DNA of 64,000 bases from positions 372,001 through 436,000 of the forward strand of contig NZ_FOBF01000003.1 in the NCBI RefSeq assembly GCF_900109355.1, written 5' to 3'. The stretch comes from Nonomuraea pusilla. Lineage in GTDB: Bacteria > Actinomycetota > Actinomycetes > Streptosporangiales > Streptosporangiaceae. The notes below the pieces were generated by a model. That model searched no databases and was not told the DNA's origin. It worked only from the letters and a program-made list of their open reading frames with translations. A program made the position numbers and the translations under genes. This document shows positions 60,559 through 64,000 of this stretch, piece after piece (position 1 is the first letter of the stretch; every line of letters starts with the position of its first letter).

Positions 60559-61260
60559 CTACGGCAGCGCGGCGACGATCTCGCGCACCGGCTTGCGCGT
60601 GCCCGTGTAGAACGGGATCTCGACGCGCGTGTGCCGCCTGGCCTCGGCGCCGCGCAGCTCGCGCATGAGGTCGACGATGCGGTGCAGCTCGTCGGCCTCG
60701 AACGCGAGCATCCACTCGAAGTCGTTGAGCGCGAAGCAGGCGACCGTGTTCGCCCGGACGTCGGGGTAGCCGCGCGCCATCCTGCCGTGCTCGGCCAGCA
60801 TCGCCCGCCGCTCGGCGTCCTCCAGGAGGTACCACTCGTACGAGCGGACGAACGGGTAGACGCTCACGTACGCCCGCGGCTCCTCCTCGGCGAGGAAGGC
60901 CGGGATGTGCGACTTGTTGAACTCGGCGGGGCGGTGCAGCGCCATGGCCGACCAGACGGGCGCGCTGTGGCGGCCCAGCGCGGTGCGGCGGAAGCGCGAG
61001 TAGACGTCCTGGAGGTCCTCGGGGGTCGGCGCGTGCCACCAGAACATGTAGTCGGCGTCGGCGCGGAACCCGGCGACCTCGTAGACCCCCCTGGTCACGA
61101 CGTCCTTGCCGGCGGCCTGCTCCAGCAGGCCCTCGACCTCGGCGGCCAGGCTCTCCCTGTCGGCGGGGCACGCGTCGGTGGCCTTGAAGACCGACCACAT
61201 CGTGTACCTGATCACCTGGTTGAGATCGCGGGCCTTGAGCCGCGGGGCACCCTCAGTCAT
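60559..61260 (-). CDS. hemQ: Coproheme decarboxylase HemQ (ChdC)
   Basis: A 233-residue HemQ of the chlorite dismutase-like superfamily. [16 protein letters not shown] opens the domain; [19 protein letters not shown] holds the coproheme-contact region and [15 protein letters not shown] the family's proximal-His segment. It uses hydrogen peroxide to decarboxylate coproheme III to heme b in the actinobacterial pathway. It starts 4 bp after the hemY stop, so they form one operon. Confidence 0.93.
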   Translation of the reverse strand: MTEGAPRLKARDLNQVIRYTMWSVFKATDACPADRESLAAEVEGLLEQAAGKDVVTRGVYEVAGFRADADYMFWWHAPTPEDLQDVYSRFRRTALGRHSAPVWSAMALHRPAEFNKSHIPAFLAEEEPRAYVSVYPFVRSYEWYLLEDAERRAMLAEHGRMARGYPDVRANTVACFALNDFEWMLAFEADELHRIVDLMRELRGAEARRHTRVEIPFYTGTRKPVREIVAALP

Positions 61261-61264
61261 GCGT

Positions 61265-62668
61265 TCATTCTCCTTGCTTGTCCAGCTGGTCCAGAATCCG
61301 GCCCGCCGCGGTGCGCGCGGTCGCGAGGCAGGCCGGGATGCCCAGGCCGTCGTAGGCGGCGCCGCACACGGCCAGGCCGGGCTGCACGGCGACGGCGGCC
61401 CGCACCCTGGCCACCCGGTCGAGGTGGCCCACGTTGTACTGCGGAAGCCCGCCTCCCCACCGGGTGACGCGGGTGTCGACGGGCAGGCCGCGCACGCCCA
61501 TGACGTCGGCCATCTCGGCGGTGGCCAGCGACACCAGCTCGGCGTCCTCGCGCTGGAGCAGGTGCTCCTCGCCGACCCTGCCGATCGAGCAGCGCAGCAC
61601 GACCAGGTCGGACGCCAGGTGCGGCCACTTGACGGAGCTGAACGTGACGGCCTTGACCGGCCTGCCCTCGACGGGCGGCACCAGATAGCCGCTGGTGGCG
61701 GGCGGCTCGGGGAAGGCGTCGAGCGGGTAGGCGAGGGTGACGACGGCCATGCTGGCGTAGTCGATCCTGGCCAGCTCGGCGGCGGCCCTGGGCGCCTCCT
61801 CCTTCAGCAGCCGGGCGGCGGCGGGGGCGGGTGTGGCGACGACGACGGCGTCGGCCTCGATCACCTCGGGCCGGGGGACGGGGCCGGTGACGAGCCGCCA
61901 CCCGCTCTCGGTACGGTGCAGCTCGCGGACCGTCACGCCCGTCCTGACGTCGGCGCCGGACGCCTTGGCGACCGCCTCGGGCAGCACGCCGATGCCGCCG
62001 CGCAGCGTGGCGAAGACCGGGCCGGCGTCCTTGGGCGCCTCCTCGACGAGGTGCCTGGTGGCCGACAGCAGCGACCGCTCGCTGCGGGCCACGGCGGCCA
62101 CGCGCGGCATCGTGGCCTCCAGCGACAGCATGTCGGAGCGGCCCGCGTACACGCCGCCGAGCAGCGGCTCGATCAGGCGCTCGACGACCTCGCCGCCCAT
62201 CCTGGCCCGGATGTAGGCGGCCACCGAGACGTCGGTGCGCACGAGGGTGGCGGGCAGGATCTGGTCGAGCGGCACCCGCAGGAGGCCGGCCGGCGAGATG
62301 ATGCCCGACCTGGCCAGCTCGGCCAGGTCGGCGGGCACGCCCATGACCTGCGCCTTGGGCAGCGCGTGCAGCGTGCCCCTGCTGTAGATCGACGATCGGA
62401 GCGTGCCGGGGAGGACGAGGTCTCCGGCGAGCCCGACGGCCGCGGCCAGCTCCTTGCCCTCGGGGCGCCGGGCCAGCATGGACTCCGCGCCCGCGTCGAC
62501 GCTCACCCCGGCCACCTCGGAGGCGTACAGCTTGCCGCCGATGCGCGGGCTCGACTCCAGCACGGTCACCCTGACCCGCTCGCCGGCGCCCTGGCGGAGA
62601 AACCACGCGGCGGCCAGCCCGGAGATGCCGCCGCCGACGACGACCACGTGTGCCCGATTCCCTTCCAC
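61265..62668 (-). CDS. hemY: Coproporphyrinogen/protoporphyrinogen oxidase HemY (CgoX)
   Basis: A 467-residue FAD oxidase. The dinucleotide-binding motif is [19 protein letters not shown] (residues 8-26), followed by [23 protein letters not shown], and C-terminal [26 protein letters not shown]. In actinobacteria this enzyme oxidises coproporphyrinogen III to coproporphyrin III for iron insertion and HemQ. The start is GTG 62668. hemE lies further upstream on the same strand, with a DUF4349 gene of opposite orientation in between. Confidence 0.93.
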   Translation of the reverse strand: MEGNRAHVVVVGGGISGLAAAWFLRQGAGERVRVTVLESSPRIGGKLYASEVAGVSVDAGAESMLARRPEGKELAAAVGLAGDLVLPGTLRSSIYSRGTLHALPKAQVMGVPADLAELARSGIISPAGLLRVPLDQILPATLVRTDVSVAAYIRARMGGEVVERLIEPLLGGVYAGRSDMLSLEATMPRVAAVARSERSLLSATRHLVEEAPKDAGPVFATLRGGIGVLPEAVAKASGADVRTGVTVRELHRTESGWRLVTGPVPRPEVIEADAVVVATPAPAAARLLKEEAPRAAAELARIDYASMAVVTLAYPLDAFPEPPATSGYLVPPVEGRPVKAVTFSSVKWPHLASDLVVLRCSIGRVGEEHLLQREDAELVSLATAEMADVMGVRGLPVDTRVTRWGGGLPQYNVGHLDRVARVRAAVAVQPGLAVCGAAYDGLGIPACLATARTAAGRILDQLDKQGE

Positions 62669-62775
62669 GAGATCCGACGCTACCGCCTCACCGGGGCGGT
62701 CAGGCCGCCGGGGCGCGTGACCGTAACGTGATGGTTCCCACCAAACCCGGGCCGTCCGCCCTCCGTCATAGGGGC

Positions 62776-63825
62776 ATGAGGAGAACCCGGTACGGCATCG
62801 CGTTATCGGCCGCCTGCGCGGCCCTCGTGCTGGCGGGCTGCGGAGGCGGATCGTCGTCCTTCGTCGCGAGGCAGGAGAGCCGCGCCGACGGCGCGGCGGC
62901 CCCCGCGGCGGCGCCCAGCCCCGCGGCGGATCACGCCGTGCCGCAGGACCGGACGGTGGCGGGGCAGGCGGGCAAGACCATCCCCACCGAGGTCCAGCCC
63001 ACGCCGGAGGACCGGCAGATCGTCTACACGGCCTCCATGACGGTGCGGGCCGCGGCGGTGACCGCCGCGGCGCAGCAGGCCAAGCAGATCGTCACCGCGG
63101 CCGGCGGCTACCTGGCCAGGGAGGAGGCCGACTCCTCCGGCGACAGCGAGGACAGCGCGCTGCTGGAGTTCAAGGTGCCGCCCGCCCGGTACGCCGAGGT
63201 GCTCGGCAGGCTCGGCAAGGACCTCGGCAGGCAGCTCTCGCTCAACCAGAACACGCAGGACGTCACCCTGCAGGTGGCCGACGTGGACAGCCGGCTGAAG
63301 ACGGCGCAGCGGTCGCTGGAGTCGCTGCGCGCGCTGCTGAAGAAGGCCGGCACGATGCGCCAGGTGCTGGAGGTGGAGCGGGAGATCGCGGCGCGCGAGG
63401 CGGACCTGGAGTCGCTGCAGGCCCAGCAGAAGGAGCTGGCCAGGCAGGTGGCCATGGCGACGCTGACGCTCCGCCTGGTCGGCCCGGTGGCGGAGGTGGA
63501 GGACCCGGCCGACGAGCCGCCCGGCTTCCTCTCGGGGCTCAAGGCGGGCTGGGCGGCGCTGGTGACGTCGGCGAAGGTGTTCGTCACCGTGTTCGGTGCC
63601 GTGCTGCCGTGGCTGGTGGCGCTCGGCGTGCCGGTGACCGCCCTGGTGCTGCTCGTACGCCGCCGCCGCCGCGCGCGCCGCCGCCCGGACCGGCCCTCGG
63701 GCCCGCCTGCGCCGCAGGGCCCGCCCGCGCGGGTGCCCGGCGGTCCCCCGAACCCGCCGGCGGCGCCGGAGAGAGCCGCGGACGCGTCAGGGCCGGAGCA
63801 GCCGGAGGCGCCGGGGCCTCAGTGA
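62776..63825 (+). CDS. DUF4349 lipoprotein
   Basis: A 349-residue predicted lipoprotein. The lipobox is LVLAGCGG (Cys about residue 22). The DUF4349 domain follows: [47 protein letters not shown], then a coiled coil ([44 protein letters not shown]). One membrane helix ([23 protein letters not shown], about residues 270-292) precedes a Pro-rich tail. Function unknown; the family may span the membrane. Its stop overlaps the end of hemE on the other strand by 7 bases. Confidence 0.88.
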   Translation: MRRTRYGIALSAACAALVLAGCGGGSSSFVARQESRADGAAAPAAAPSPAADHAVPQDRTVAGQAGKTIPTEVQPTPEDRQIVYTASMTVRAAAVTAAAQQAKQIVTAAGGYLAREEADSSGDSEDSALLEFKVPPARYAEVLGRLGKDLGRQLSLNQNTQDVTLQVADVDSRLKTAQRSLESLRALLKKAGTMRQVLEVEREIAAREADLESLQAQQKELARQVAMATLTLRLVGPVAEVEDPADEPPGFLSGLKAGWAALVTSAKVFVTVFGAVLPWLVALGVPVTALVLLVRRRRRARRRPDRPSGPPAPQGPPARVPGGPPNPPAAPERAADASGPEQPEAPGPQ

Positions 63826-64000
63826 GCCTCGTGGACCAGGTCGGTGAGCCGCTTGAGCTGGTCGGGGTCGGTGGAGGGCAGCACGCCGTGGCCGAGGTTG
63901 AACACGTGCCCCTCGGCCTCCCTGCCGCGCCGCAGCACCTCGCGGGCCTTGCGCTCGACGACCTCCCAGGGCGCGAGCAGGACGGCCGGGTCGAGGTTGC
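63819..64000 (-). CDS. hemE: Uroporphyrinogen decarboxylase HemE, C-terminal part
   Basis: The last 59 residues of a protein that continues beyond the right edge: [20 protein letters not shown], then [28 protein letters not shown], which is the standard HemE C-terminus. The enzyme decarboxylates uroporphyrinogen III to coproporphyrinogen III, the substrate of HemY. With hemY and hemQ on the same strand it belongs to the heme cluster. Confidence 0.93.
   Translation of the reverse strand, partial: NLDPAVLLAPWEVVERKAREVLRRGREAEGHVFNLGHGVLPSTDPDQLKRLTDLVHEAH

Overview
The window is high-GC actinobacterial DNA with dense, mostly short-spaced genes, frequent GTG/TTG starts, ATGA/GTGA stop-start overlaps and many leaderless-looking promoters (TANNNT about 7 nt before the start codon). 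WhiB, a WhiJ-like XRE/DUF397/HATPase triad, a SigL-type sigma/anti-sigma pair, a SigB/F-type sigma factor, LigC, HemQ and a DtxR/IdeR-type iron box all point to Actinomycetota. The overall gene content resembles Streptosporangiaceae (Nonomuraea-like), but the genus is an inference. I saw no rRNA, tRNA, CRISPR array, integrase, transposase or phage gene; this looks like ordinary chromosome.

Layout. 1-4263: a divergent PucR-type regulator and an allH/fdrA/allG (DUF2877-FdrA-DUF1116) operon, the oxamate carbamoyltransferase set of allantoin/purine catabolism. 4407-10725: a membrane Ser/Thr kinase, TetR plus a Cmx-like MFS pump, a MOSC protein and a second MFS transporter. 10736-19187: a family A DNA polymerase and a metallophosphoesterase on the minus strand, a TPR protein, an AgpS-like enzyme divergent from TetR-GlpD, and an iron-box-controlled sucrase/ferredoxin-like protein. 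19288-24870: WhiB, a secreted phytase-like esterase, the WhiJ-like triad, a phosphoribosyltransferase and RsgA with a small upstream ORF. 25102-29622: SigL/RslA-like pair, glyA under a ZTP riboswitch, BrkB and YccF membrane proteins. 29734-33451: the assimilatory sulfur operon (leader peptide, sirA, a zinc-ribbon protein, cysH, a siroheme chelatase). 33423-38961: an ECF sigma with its membrane partner, a DUF1707 protein, an ankyrin/HEAT protein, a SigB/F-type factor, VOC and HD-domain proteins. 39100-49592: OsmC, glgX, a RibD-like reductase coupled to ligC, pgeF, a methyltransferase, a TPR protein, two tandem RNHCP zinc proteins and an MBL hydrolase. 49789-57450: a WxL-like/DUF916-like secreted pair, an FAD monooxygenase, GNAT, and a patB/dsbA/ccdA/gntR group with a perfect palindrome in the divergent promoter. 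57570-64000: a LigD-type polymerase, msrB, and the hemQ-hemY-hemE coproporphyrin-branch heme genes with a DUF4349 lipoprotein gene on the other strand between hemY and hemE.

Regulation is the richest part of the window. The sequence supports a ZTP riboswitch, a cysteine-type leader peptide starting at the predicted transcription start, an iron box, a shared palindrome core in the WhiJ-like triad, a SigL-type autoregulatory promoter, several long hairpin terminators, a small upstream ORF inside a 9-bp inverted repeat before rsgA, and a four-copy duplication of the fdrA translation start that makes a chain of overlapping mini-ORFs. No wholly new multi-gene system is evident. The best candidates for something undescribed are the fdrA start-site repeat, the rsgA leader, and the RNHCP pair with its upstream mini-ORF.
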